From Acinetobacter lactucae (GTDB taxonomy: Bacteria; Pseudomonadota; Gammaproteobacteria; Pseudomonadales; Moraxellaceae): a stretch of DNA of 64,000 nt. Below the pieces are notes generated by a model. The model searched no databases and was not told where the DNA came from. It was given only the letters and a program-made list of their open reading frames with translations. Of the stretch, positions 46,423 to 53,581 are shown in pieces. Every line of letters begins with the position of its first letter. Positions within the stretch are counted from its first letter, which is position 1. Location of the stretch: contig NZ_LRPE01000035.1 of the NCBI RefSeq assembly GCF_001605885.1, positions 1 through 64,000 of the forward strand. The letters run 5' to 3'. A program made the translations under genes and the position numbers.

Positions 46423-47826
46423 ATGAACAAAAATCAAAAGCCGCCCTTTAAACAAAATGCGATTGCATTGAGCTTTACACTCGGAGTTCATGCAATTGCC
46501 ATTGTTGGCTTGCTTTTTTTAGGCTTGAGTAAACCACCTGAACAGCCAAAAAAGCTAACAACTATTTTAGTTAAGCCAGAAGATTTACCCCCTCCTTTAG
46601 CCAAAGAAATTGAACAAGAGACTACAGCTACGAATGAAGCAAAAGAGGTATTATCCCCTATTGTGGATGAAACACTACCTCAAAATCTTCCAGTTGTACC
46701 TCCTCCTCCAACAGCTCAACAACTTGCTGCTCAAAAGCAAAAGGCCGAACAGGCCCAGCAAGCCAAGTTAGCTGAACAAAAGCGTAAAGCTGAAGAAGCT
46801 GCAAAAGCGAAGCAAGCAGCAGAACAGCAACGCGTAGAGGAAATACAAAAACAGCAGGCTGAAGCTAAAGCAAAATCAGAAGCCGAACAAAAGCGTAAGG
46901 CCGAACAAACGGCAAAAGCTCAAGCAGATGCTAAAGCTAAGCAAGAGCAAAGTGAAGCTAGTAAAGCTGCTGAAGACGCTAAACGTAAAGCTGAGGCTGA
47001 TGCAAAATTAAAACGTGAAGCTCAAAAGGCCGAAAATGCTAAGCTTCAAGCACAACAAGAAGCTAAGCGAAAAGCCGAAGCTGATGCTAAAGCTAAACAG
47101 CAAAAAACTGCCGATGACGCTAAACGCAAAGCTGAAGCAGATGCTAAAGCCAAGCAGCAAAAAGCTGCCGATGACACTAAACGCAAAGCTGAAGCTGCTG
47201 CTAAAGCTAAACAGCAAAAAGCTAATGACGATGCTAAACGTAAAGCTGAAGCCGATGCGAAAGCTAAGCAACAAAAAGCTGCTGACGATGCTAAACGTAA
47301 AGCTGAAGCCGATGCGAAAGCTAAGCAACAAAAAGCTGCTGACGATGCTAAACGTAAAGCTGAAGCCGATGCCAAAGCAAAACAGCAAAAAGCTGCTGAC
47401 GATGCTAAACGCAAAGCTGAGGCTGATGCTAAAGCCAAGCAAAAAGCTGCTGACGATGCTAAGCGTAAAGCTGAAGCGGAGGCCGAAGCAAAAGCTGCAT
47501 CTGCTCAAAAAGCACAAGAAGAAGCAGCTCAAAAGAAAGCTGAAGCTAAAAAAGTTGCTTCTTCAGCTAGACGAGATTTTGAACAAAAAATTCGACGCTC
47601 TTGGGATGTTCCAACTGGTAGTAGCGGTAAAACAGTTGGTGTACGTTTTACCCTCTCCGATTCGGGAAGCGTTAACTCTATTGTGATCACGCGTTCAAGC
47701 GGTGATGATGCCTTAGACGCAAGTATTAAAGCTGCAATTCAAGCCGCAGCACCATATCCTATGCCATCAGATCCAGATGCAAGGCGTGAAGCAAGAAGTG
47801 TTAGCTCTACATTTAGAGCGCAATAA
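46423..47826 (+). CDS. tolA: Tol-Pal cell envelope protein TolA
   Basis: A periplasm-spanning linker of 467 residues. One N-terminal helix (about 12-33, with SH-type ALSFTLGVHA) interacts with TolQR. A long Ala/Lys/Gln-rich helix (about 100-385) is followed by the TonB/TolA-type C-terminal domain (RRSWDVPTGSSGKTVGVRF). The middle contains seven 19-residue repeats of the type KRKAEADAKAKQQKAADD, see 47062-47457. The helix length will depend on the repeat copy number. Confidence 0.95.
   Translation: MNKNQKPPFKQNAIALSFTLGVHAIAIVGLLFLGLSKPPEQPKKLTTILVKPEDLPPPLAKEIEQETTATNEAKEVLSPIVDETLPQNLPVVPPPPTAQQLAAQKQKAEQAQQAKLAEQKRKAEEAAKAKQAAEQQRVEEIQKQQAEAKAKSEAEQKRKAEQTAKAQADAKAKQEQSEASKAAEDAKRKAEADAKLKREAQKAENAKLQAQQEAKRKAEADAKAKQQKTADDAKRKAEADAKAKQQKAADDTKRKAEAAAKAKQQKANDDAKRKAEADAKAKQQKAADDAKRKAEADAKAKQQKAADDAKRKAEADAKAKQQKAADDAKRKAEADAKAKQKAADDAKRKAEAEAEAKAASAQKAQEEAAQKKAEAKKVASSARRDFEQKIRRSWDVPTGSSGKTVGVRFTLSDSGSVNSIVITRSSGDDALDASIKAAIQAAAPYPMPSDPDARREARSVSSTFRAQ
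47062..47457 (+). repeat. Tandem 57-bp repeat array within tolA
   Basis: Seven in-frame units of 57 bases (the seventh lacks one codon) encode AKRKAEADAKAKQQKAADD with few changes. Units four and five are almost identical at the nucleotide level, the mark of recent duplication or slippage. The array encodes helix, so unit gain or loss would keep the frame and change the length of the TolA rod. Confidence 0.9.
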
Positions 47827-47919
47827 TTTTGAAAGAGTTACATGCTTTAAATAGTTTAAGGCATGTAACTATGCTACAAAATCAACAGTCACAAAAATAC
47901 CTGATATGACTTTAAACTT

Positions 47920-49200
47920 ATGAATACGAGCCGCAAACACCTGCTATCTTTAGCACTGATCACTGCCTTAAGCCCTATTGCTTCCACCACTGCTTTTGCC
48001 CAGTTATATCTGGAAATTGCCAAAGCACCAGATCAGGCACCCAAAATTGCTATTGTCCCGTTTACCAATGACAATGGGCTCTATCCTATTGTTGAAACAG
48101 ACTTAAACCGTTCTGGGCGCTTTACAAGTTCATCTAAAAATTTGCCTGCCAATGCTGCAATCAATCAGATTCAAGCTTCTGACTGGCAAACTGCTGGTAT
48201 TCCATATGTAGTTACTGGACAAATTAAACAAACAGCGACAGGTTTTGAAGTTCACTACCAACTTTATGATGTACAAAAGCAACAATACATTTTAAATGAG
48301 CTTTTAAATGTACCTGCTTCACGCATACGTCAAGCTGGTCATATGGTAAGTGATGCTATTTATCAAGCGCTTACTGGTATTCCAGGTGACTTTAGCGGCC
48401 GTATTGCTTATGTATTAAGAAACCCTGCAACACCTGCGGAGCGTTATACCCTACAAATTGCAGATACGGATGGTGAACAACCAAAGACTGTTTTATCATC
48501 CCGTGATCCAATTCTTTCTCCGGCATGGACACCCGATGCCAAAAAAATTGCTTATGTTTCTTTTGAAACTAAACGTCCAGCAATTTATTTACAAGATTTA
48601 TCAACTGGAACACGTGAAGTACTTACCAGTTTTAGAGGCCTAAACGGCGCGCCAAGTTTCTCACCAGATGGCCAATCAATGCTGTTTACAGCATCGATGA
48701 ATGGTAACCCTGAAATCTATCAAATGGATTTATCAACACGCCAAGTCAAACGCATGACAAATGACTCGGCAATTGATACCGAAGCACGTTATACACCAGA
48801 TGGAAAATCTTTTATTTTCACTTCTGACCGTGGTGGCTCAGCCCAAATTTATCGTTATAACTTTGCTGATGGCTCAGTAAAGCGTTTGACATTTAAAGGC
48901 TCATTTAATGCACGCGGAACTTTAAGTGCAGATGGCAAAAAGATTGCACTTGTTCATCGCCCAAGTGGCAGTAGTTATAAAGTTGCAATTCAAGACATTA
49001 ATACTGGCATCACCAATATTCTTACCCCAACCAGTTTAGATGAATCACCAAGTTTCTCACCAAATGGGCAAATGGTGGTCTACGCAACTCGTGAAGGCAA
49101 CCGTGGCTTGTTGTCTATTATGTCTACTGATGGACGTTTCCGTATGAATTTACCAAGCGAACAAGGTGAAGTACGTGAACCAGCCTGGGCACCAAAATAA
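47920..49200 (+). CDS. tolB: Tol-Pal beta-propeller protein TolB
   Basis: A periplasmic protein of 426 residues with a signal peptide (about 1-27, ending TTAFA). An N-terminal alpha/beta domain is followed by a six-bladed propeller with TolB repeats such as PAWTPDAKKIAYVS, PSFSPDGQSMLF and ARYTPDGKSFIF. It binds Pal and TolA. The ATG at 47920 lacks a strong ribosome site. Pal follows after 27 bases. Confidence 0.96.
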   Translation: MNTSRKHLLSLALITALSPIASTTAFAQLYLEIAKAPDQAPKIAIVPFTNDNGLYPIVETDLNRSGRFTSSSKNLPANAAINQIQASDWQTAGIPYVVTGQIKQTATGFEVHYQLYDVQKQQYILNELLNVPASRIRQAGHMVSDAIYQALTGIPGDFSGRIAYVLRNPATPAERYTLQIADTDGEQPKTVLSSRDPILSPAWTPDAKKIAYVSFETKRPAIYLQDLSTGTREVLTSFRGLNGAPSFSPDGQSMLFTASMNGNPEIYQMDLSTRQVKRMTNDSAIDTEARYTPDGKSFIFTSDRGGSAQIYRYNFADGSVKRLTFKGSFNARGTLSADGKKIALVHRPSGSSYKVAIQDINTGITNILTPTSLDESPSFSPNGQMVVYATREGNRGLLSIMSTDGRFRMNLPSEQGEVREPAWAPK

Positions 49201-49227
49201 CTTTTAATTCCATTGACGGAGATGATC

Positions 49228-49788
49228 ATGAAATCAATCAAATATTTAGCTCTACCCTTTCTTAGCGTAGCACTCGTAATGACAGGCTGTGCTAGCCGTA
49301 AACCTGCAGCGACGACCACGACTGGTACAAATCCAAGCACGGTAAACACTTCTGGTTTAAGTGAAGATGCTGCATTAAATGCTCAAAATTTGGCAGGTGC
49401 TTCATCTAAAGGTGTAACTGAAGCAAATAAAGCGGCTTTGGCTAAACGCGTTGTTCACTTTGATTATGACAGCAGCGATTTATCTACTGAAGACTACCAA
49501 ACACTTCAAGCTCACGCTCAGTTCCTTATCGCAAATGCAAATTCCAAAGTCGCATTAACAGGCCATACAGATGAACGTGGTACACGTGAATACAATATGG
49601 CTTTAGGTGAGCGTCGTGCTAAAGCTGTACAAAGCTATTTAATTACCAATGGCGTAAACCCGCAGCAACTTGAAGCTGTAAGTTATGGTAAAGAAGCTCC
49701 TGTTAATGCAGGACATGATGAATCAGCGTGGAAAGAAAACCGCCGTGTTGAAATTAATTACGAAGCAGTCCCTCCTTTATTAAAATAA
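49228..49788 (+). CDS. pal: Peptidoglycan-associated lipoprotein Pal
   Basis: An outer membrane lipoprotein of 186 residues. The start is the ATG at 49228, with GGAGATGATC as ribosome site. The lipobox is LVMTGC with lipidated C21. An OmpA-type peptidoglycan-binding domain includes [21 protein letters not shown] with the diaminopimelate-binding Asp and Arg. It ends in a strong terminator. No cpoB follows, unlike in Pseudomonas. Confidence 0.96.
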   Translation: MKSIKYLALPFLSVALVMTGCASRKPAATTTTGTNPSTVNTSGLSEDAALNAQNLAGASSKGVTEANKAALAKRVVHFDYDSSDLSTEDYQTLQAHAQFLIANANSKVALTGHTDERGTREYNMALGERRAKAVQSYLITNGVNPQQLEAVSYGKEAPVNAGHDESAWKENRRVEINYEAVPPLLK

Positions 49789-49799
49789 GGGATATGCAT

Positions 49800-49833
49800 A
49801 AAAAAACGCTCATAATAATATGAGCGTTTTTTT
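49800..49833. terminator. Terminator after pal and the convergent small ORF
   Basis: A perfect 15-bp stem (AAAAAAACGCTCATA and its complement) with loop ATAA. The symmetric A/T flanks serve both strands. Confidence 0.92.
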
Positions 49834-49834
49834 A

Positions 49835-50023
49835 TTACTTAGAAGATTTCTTTTCTTCTTCAGTATGTTGCATGGACTCAATCAGATCATGCTTATTAAA
49901 GTCTTTATATTCAGGTTTTGCCTCGTAGTCTTTCCAAGCTTCCTGAACATTTTCTTTCGAAATTTCATCTAGATTGATTGGTTCACCTGCCGTGGGGGTC
50001 GCATCAAACTTCTTCGTTGTCAT
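49835..50023 (-). CDS. Small acidic hypothetical protein, 62 residues
   Basis: The start at the ATG at 50023 is fixed by AGGAGAATCGAA. The product (MTTKKFDATPTAGEPINLDE...) is highly charged, with no membrane segment or cysteine, and predicted helical in the middle (SKENVQEAWKDYEAK). I recall a conserved small Acinetobacter protein of this kind but cannot name a function. It lies between pal and fbp on the opposite strand. Confidence 0.8.
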   Translation of the reverse strand: MTTKKFDATPTAGEPINLDEISKENVQEAWKDYEAKPEYKDFNKHDLIESMQHTEEEKKSSK

Positions 50024-50208
50024 TTCGATTCTCCTACAAATATACAGTCCTTTGTGATGCAATCAACATACCATTTTAATTGGGAGCTTGTAAGCATAAA
50101 TCCAACACAAATAAAGTAAGATAATTTTTATTTTGTGACATTCTCATCTAGAATATGCCACGTATTTATCTGACTCATTTTGATGCTTGAAGCACAGGAG
50201 CTTTTTTT

Positions 50209-51180
50209 ATGTCCAACCTCACTTTGTCCCAATTTTTACAACAACAAAAAGGGAATCTAACACCTGAGTTGGCTCAAGTCATCGATACTATTGCCACTAC
50301 TTGTAAAACGATCGATCAAGCCTTACAAAAAGGTGCACTCGCTGGTATTTTAGGTAGTGCTGGCAATGAAAATGTTCAAGGTGAAACACAAAAAAAACTA
50401 GATGTAATTTCTAATGACTACTTAATTGATGCTTTAAAAGTGCATCAACATGTGGGTGGTCTCGCTTCTGAAGAGCTTGATGATTTCACCCCTGCACAAG
50501 AAAATGGTGAATATCTGGTTTTATTTGATCCATTAGATGGCTCAAGCAATATCGATATCAACATGTGTGTAGGCACAATTTTCTCTATCCTTCCTGCAAA
50601 AAATGCAGTAACACAAGCAGAAGATTTCATGCAAGCTGGTACACAACAAGTTGCTGCGGGTTATGTACTTTATGGTCCATCAACTATGATGGCTTTAACA
50701 GTTGGAAATGGCGTAGCATTCTTTACTTTAGACCCAGAAACTCAAACTTTCTTACTCACAACTGACAATGTTCAAGTTGCAGCAGATACTCAAGAGTTTG
50801 CAATTAACGCATCGAACCAACGTCATTGGGAAAATCCTGTAAAACAATATATTGATGAATTACTTGCAGGCAAAACCTCTGTTCGCGGAAAAGATTTCAA
50901 TATGCGCTGGGTCGCATGTATGGTGGGTGATATTCACCGTATTTTATGTCGTAGTGGTATTTTCCTTTATCCATATGACTTAAAAGATCCGAAAAAAGCA
51001 GGTCGTTTACGCTTAATGTATGAAGCAAATCCAATGAGTATGCTCATTGAACAAGCTGGTGGTGCATCAACTACAGGCCGTGTTCGTATTTTAGATATTG
51101 AACCAACCGAGCTTCACCAACGTGTTCCTGTCATCATTGGTTCTAAAAATGAAGTTGAACGCGTAACAAGCTACCACTAA
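50209..51180 (+). CDS. fbp: Class 1 fructose-1,6-bisphosphatase
   Basis: Gluconeogenic phosphatase of 323 residues. The metal-binding motif [10 protein letters not shown], the segment LVLFDPLDG, and the C-terminal [18 protein letters not shown] identify class I. Acinetobacter lacks a complete glycolytic route and relies on gluconeogenesis from acids, which fits. The ATG follows a GGAGCTTTTTTT leader. Confidence 0.96.
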   Translation: MSNLTLSQFLQQQKGNLTPELAQVIDTIATTCKTIDQALQKGALAGILGSAGNENVQGETQKKLDVISNDYLIDALKVHQHVGGLASEELDDFTPAQENGEYLVLFDPLDGSSNIDINMCVGTIFSILPAKNAVTQAEDFMQAGTQQVAAGYVLYGPSTMMALTVGNGVAFFTLDPETQTFLLTTDNVQVAADTQEFAINASNQRHWENPVKQYIDELLAGKTSVRGKDFNMRWVACMVGDIHRILCRSGIFLYPYDLKDPKKAGRLRLMYEANPMSMLIEQAGGASTTGRVRILDIEPTELHQRVPVIIGSKNEVERVTSYH

Positions 51181-51196
51181 TAATTTTAATTACTTA

Positions 51197-51224
51197 GGGC
51201 ATCATAGTATGATGGTGCCCTTTT
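51197..51224 (+). terminator. Terminator after fbp
   Basis: GGGCA and TGCCC form the base of a stem with further imperfect pairs (ATCAT/ATGAT), followed by TTTT. Confidence 0.75.
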
Positions 51225-51239
51225 GTTGGATATTTTCTT

Positions 51240-52016
51240 ATGGCGGTTATTTTTTTAGAATCAAAAGACAATGCAAAGATTAAACATTTGCGTGGATTAA
51301 TCGAACTCAGTAACGCCCGAAAAAAGCACCAACAAACCGTTCTTGAAGGCACTCATCTTTGTTTAGCTTGGTTACAACAGCAAAAGAAGATTTTTTCTTT
51401 ATTTACGACTGAACAGGCATTAGAACACGAAGATTTAAAAAAAATAATTGAACTGCATCAAGGTCATATCTTTGTTATTAGCGAAGTTTTATACAGAGAT
51501 TTGAGTACATTAGGTACGAGTTTACCTTGTTTAGCTATTATTGACCTGCCTAAAACTGCATCTACTATCGACTATAAGGTAGATACCTTAATTCTTGAAA
51601 ATATTCAGGATCCAGGTAACGTAGGTACTTTACTACGTTCAGCAGCAGCAGCAAATATTAAACAAATCATTTGCACACAAGGCTCTGCATCCCTTTGGTC
51701 ACCACGAGTTTTAAGAGCGGGTATGGGCGCTCATTTTAGCTTACATTGTTTTGAAAACTTCCAGCTGACAGATATCCTTCCAAAATTCCAAATTCCAGTT
51801 TTTGTTACAAGCTCTCATCGCTCAACGAGTCTTTATTCAAAAGACCTTTCAAAGCCGTGTGTCTGGATTTTAGGAAACGAAGGTCAAGGCGCTAGTGATT
51901 ACGCATTAGATCACGCACAATCAGTGACTATTCCCCAACCGGGTGGACAAGAGTCATTAAATGTGGCAATTGCAGGATCTATTTGTTTTTTTGAGATGGT
52001 CCGCCAACGCCAATAA
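51240..52016 (+). CDS. TrmH/SpoU-family RNA 2'-O-methyltransferase
   Basis: A 258-residue SPOUT methyltransferase with an N-terminal substrate-binding domain (SKDNAKIKHLRGLIELSNAR) and motifs 1-3: QDPGNVGTLLRSAAAANIK, WILGNEGQGAS and IPQPGGQESLNVAIAGSI. It modifies rRNA or tRNA; the target is not evident. The ATG is preceded by TATTTTCTT without a strong ribosome site. It sits 16 bases after the fbp terminator. Confidence 0.88.
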   Translation: MAVIFLESKDNAKIKHLRGLIELSNARKKHQQTVLEGTHLCLAWLQQQKKIFSLFTTEQALEHEDLKKIIELHQGHIFVISEVLYRDLSTLGTSLPCLAIIDLPKTASTIDYKVDTLILENIQDPGNVGTLLRSAAAANIKQIICTQGSASLWSPRVLRAGMGAHFSLHCFENFQLTDILPKFQIPVFVTSSHRSTSLYSKDLSKPCVWILGNEGQGASDYALDHAQSVTIPQPGGQESLNVAIAGSICFFEMVRQRQ

Positions 52017-52090
52017 AACGTTAATTTATTTTACATCTCACATATTTGTGAAAAAAATCAATTACACTAGTAAAAAATAACCGATTGTTG

Positions 52091-52118
52091 TCAACCTCCC
52101 ACCTCTTTTCAACGTTAT
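52091..52118 (+). promoter_or_regulatory. Candidate ECF-type promoter upstream of the sigma factor gene
   Basis: TCAACC (52091-52096) and CGTTAT (52113-52118) are 16 bases apart, resembling the AAC core -35 and CGT -10 elements of many ECF promoters. ECF sigma genes commonly control their own promoter. A weak sigma-70 reading with poor spacing is also possible. Confidence 0.3.
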
Positions 52119-52154
52119 ATAAGAGATATATTGAAGATAAGGTGGGTATGTCCA

Positions 52155-52790
52155 ATGACAGGATTTTCCATCTCCATGGATTTAGCACCGAAAAAGTCTC
52201 GATCGGAAACATCTAGTGCTCATGCCAGCACGGCTGAGCAACGCCTGAAAGTTTTCATGCAAGATGTTACTGGTCGTGCTTTGGTGATGATGGAGAGTGC
52301 TACCCAAGGTCAACAAGGTATTGCGATGGATTTGGTTCAAGAAGCATTTATTGCTTTACACAAATCTTATGCCGATAAAAGTACTGAGGAATGGTATCCC
52401 CTGTTTTATACTATTTTGAATAACAAACTTCAGGATTGGCGCCGCAAAGAATCTCGTAGAGCAAACCCATTTTCATTCTTCAAAAAAGTTAGTCTGGATA
52501 ATGACGACGACGAAATTATCGATGTAGTTGATGAAAAAGCTATTAATCCTGCAGATTTTCTAGATCAAGCGGTAACGATAGAGGAAATTCGGGAAGCGAT
52601 TGAAAAACTACCTGTTCGTCAACAACAGGCATTTATGTTACGTGCGTGGGAAGGGTTTGACACCCATACAACAGCTCAGATCATGAACTGTACCGAAGGT
52701 AGTGTGAAAACCCATTATCACCGAGCAATTCAGGGACTTAGAGAATACTTGGCACATTTAAATCCCTCGGGAGGTTCTGATGAATCATGA
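52155..52790 (+). CDS. ECF-type RNA polymerase sigma factor
   Basis: A 211-residue sigma-70 family protein with only regions 2 and 4. Region 2 is ALVMMESATQGQQGIAMDLV with DLVQEAFIALHKSY, and region 4 is KLPVRQQQAFMLRAWEGFDT and the helix-turn-helix CTEGSVKTHYHRAIQGL. The ATG at 52155 is chosen for the AAGGTGGG 8 bases upstream. I have an unverified recollection of an A. baumannii ECF sigma factor with co-encoded antagonists linked to copper; this may be it. The next gene overlaps by 11 bases. Confidence 0.88.
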   Translation: MTGFSISMDLAPKKSRSETSSAHASTAEQRLKVFMQDVTGRALVMMESATQGQQGIAMDLVQEAFIALHKSYADKSTEEWYPLFYTILNNKLQDWRRKESRRANPFSFFKKVSLDNDDDEIIDVVDEKAINPADFLDQAVTIEEIREAIEKLPVRQQQAFMLRAWEGFDTHTTAQIMNCTEGSVKTHYHRAIQGLREYLAHLNPSGGSDES

Positions 52791-53100
52791 TGATTTCACT
52801 AAAAAGGTGACCTCCAAACTTGATAGTTTGGCAGATCATCATAAAAATAAAACAGTGGTCATGAATCATGTGCTTGACCATATTCAACAAAAACCAGCCT
52901 CTTATTATAGTGTCTGGAAAATGACTGGTTTCGCACTTGCTGCAGCAATTACAGGTTTTGTAATTCTGCCAAATTCAGTCGAAATTGTGGATAAGCCACA
53001 AAATCAAGTGATCGTAAATCCTAAATTATCTCCACAAATGGTGGAAGATTTAGAGATGTTAATGGTGTTGGGTGAGGATAAAGTACAACATGGCAGCTAA
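52780..53100 (+). CDS. Single-pass membrane protein, putative anti-sigma factor
   Basis: A 106-residue protein with a cytosolic, His/Lys-rich N-terminus of about 47 residues, one transmembrane helix (about 48-64, KMTGFALAAAITGFVIL) and a short periplasmic tail. Size, topology and the 11-base overlap with the ECF gene are those of an anti-sigma factor; no zinc anti-sigma HxxxCxxC motif is present. GGAGG precedes the ATG. The role is inferred from context. Confidence 0.75.
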   Translation: MNHDDFTKKVTSKLDSLADHHKNKTVVMNHVLDHIQQKPASYYSVWKMTGFALAAAITGFVILPNSVEIVDKPQNQVIVNPKLSPQMVEDLEMLMVLGEDKVQHGS

Positions 53101-53479
53101 AAAATTAGCGCTTATCCTGTGTTCATTAAGTTTCTTGCAGACAAGTTTTGCAGGTTTTGAACGCTTTTGGATTTTTTCTAAAGATGCCAATGCACAAGTG
53201 GATGACACATGGGATGCTCTTTCTGAAGAAGAGCAACGTGCAGTCATTAAACGTTACCAGAGTTTAAAAGAGTTACCAGCAAATCAGAGTAATAACTTAC
53301 AGCAACGCATGGACTGGTTTACTCAACTTCCTGAAGCTGAAAAACAAAAAATGCGTGAAGCTTGGCAAAAGATGAGTACACAAGAACGTAAAGACTTACG
53401 TGAGCGTATGCTTAAAGCGAATGGTGAAGAAAGAACAGCTATTCGTGAAGAATATATGAACAAGTATTTAGAACACTAA
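53090..53479 (+). CDS. Exported DUF3106 protein, possible third partner of the ECF system
   Basis: A 129-residue protein from the ATG at 53090 with GAGGATAAAG upstream, overlapping the anti-sigma gene by 11 bases. It has a signal peptide (about 1-21, ending TSFA). The mature part is charged and helical with Trp-rich repeats (TWDALSEEEQRAVIKRYQSL; MDWFTQLPEAEKQKMREAW), the DUF3106 pattern. Similar periplasmic helical proteins act as sensors or negative regulators in other ECF systems, an inference here. Confidence 0.8.
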   Translation: MAAKKLALILCSLSFLQTSFAGFERFWIFSKDANAQVDDTWDALSEEEQRAVIKRYQSLKELPANQSNNLQQRMDWFTQLPEAEKQKMREAWQKMSTQERKDLRERMLKANGEERTAIREEYMNKYLEH

Positions 53480-53543
53480 GTTATTGTTGAGTTATCAAAT
53501 AGGTGAAATCTAATCACTTAATTATTTTGATTTCATTTCTTAT

Positions 53544-53570
53544 AAAAAGCCTCCGATTGGAGGCTTTTTT
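53544..53570. terminator. Bidirectional terminator between the ECF operon and the GlyGly-CTERM operon
   Basis: An 11-bp stem AAAAAGCCTCC / GGAGGCTTTTT with loop GATT separates two convergent operons. Confidence 0.92.
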
Positions 53571-53581
53571 ATTCTTTGAGT

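Noticed and set aside
47062..47457. Regular repeats that could suggest a CRISPR array
   Set aside because: Units are contiguous, in frame with tolA and have no unique spacers.
47008..47532. Long open frames on both strands opposite and beside tolA
   Set aside because: They are produced by the low-complexity 57-bp repeats of tolA; the translations are repetitive and have no ribosome site.
52131..52155. TTG start for the ECF sigma gene giving 219 residues
   Set aside because: The ATG at 52155 has a good ribosome site (AAGGTGGG), and the extra eight residues would encode part of it.
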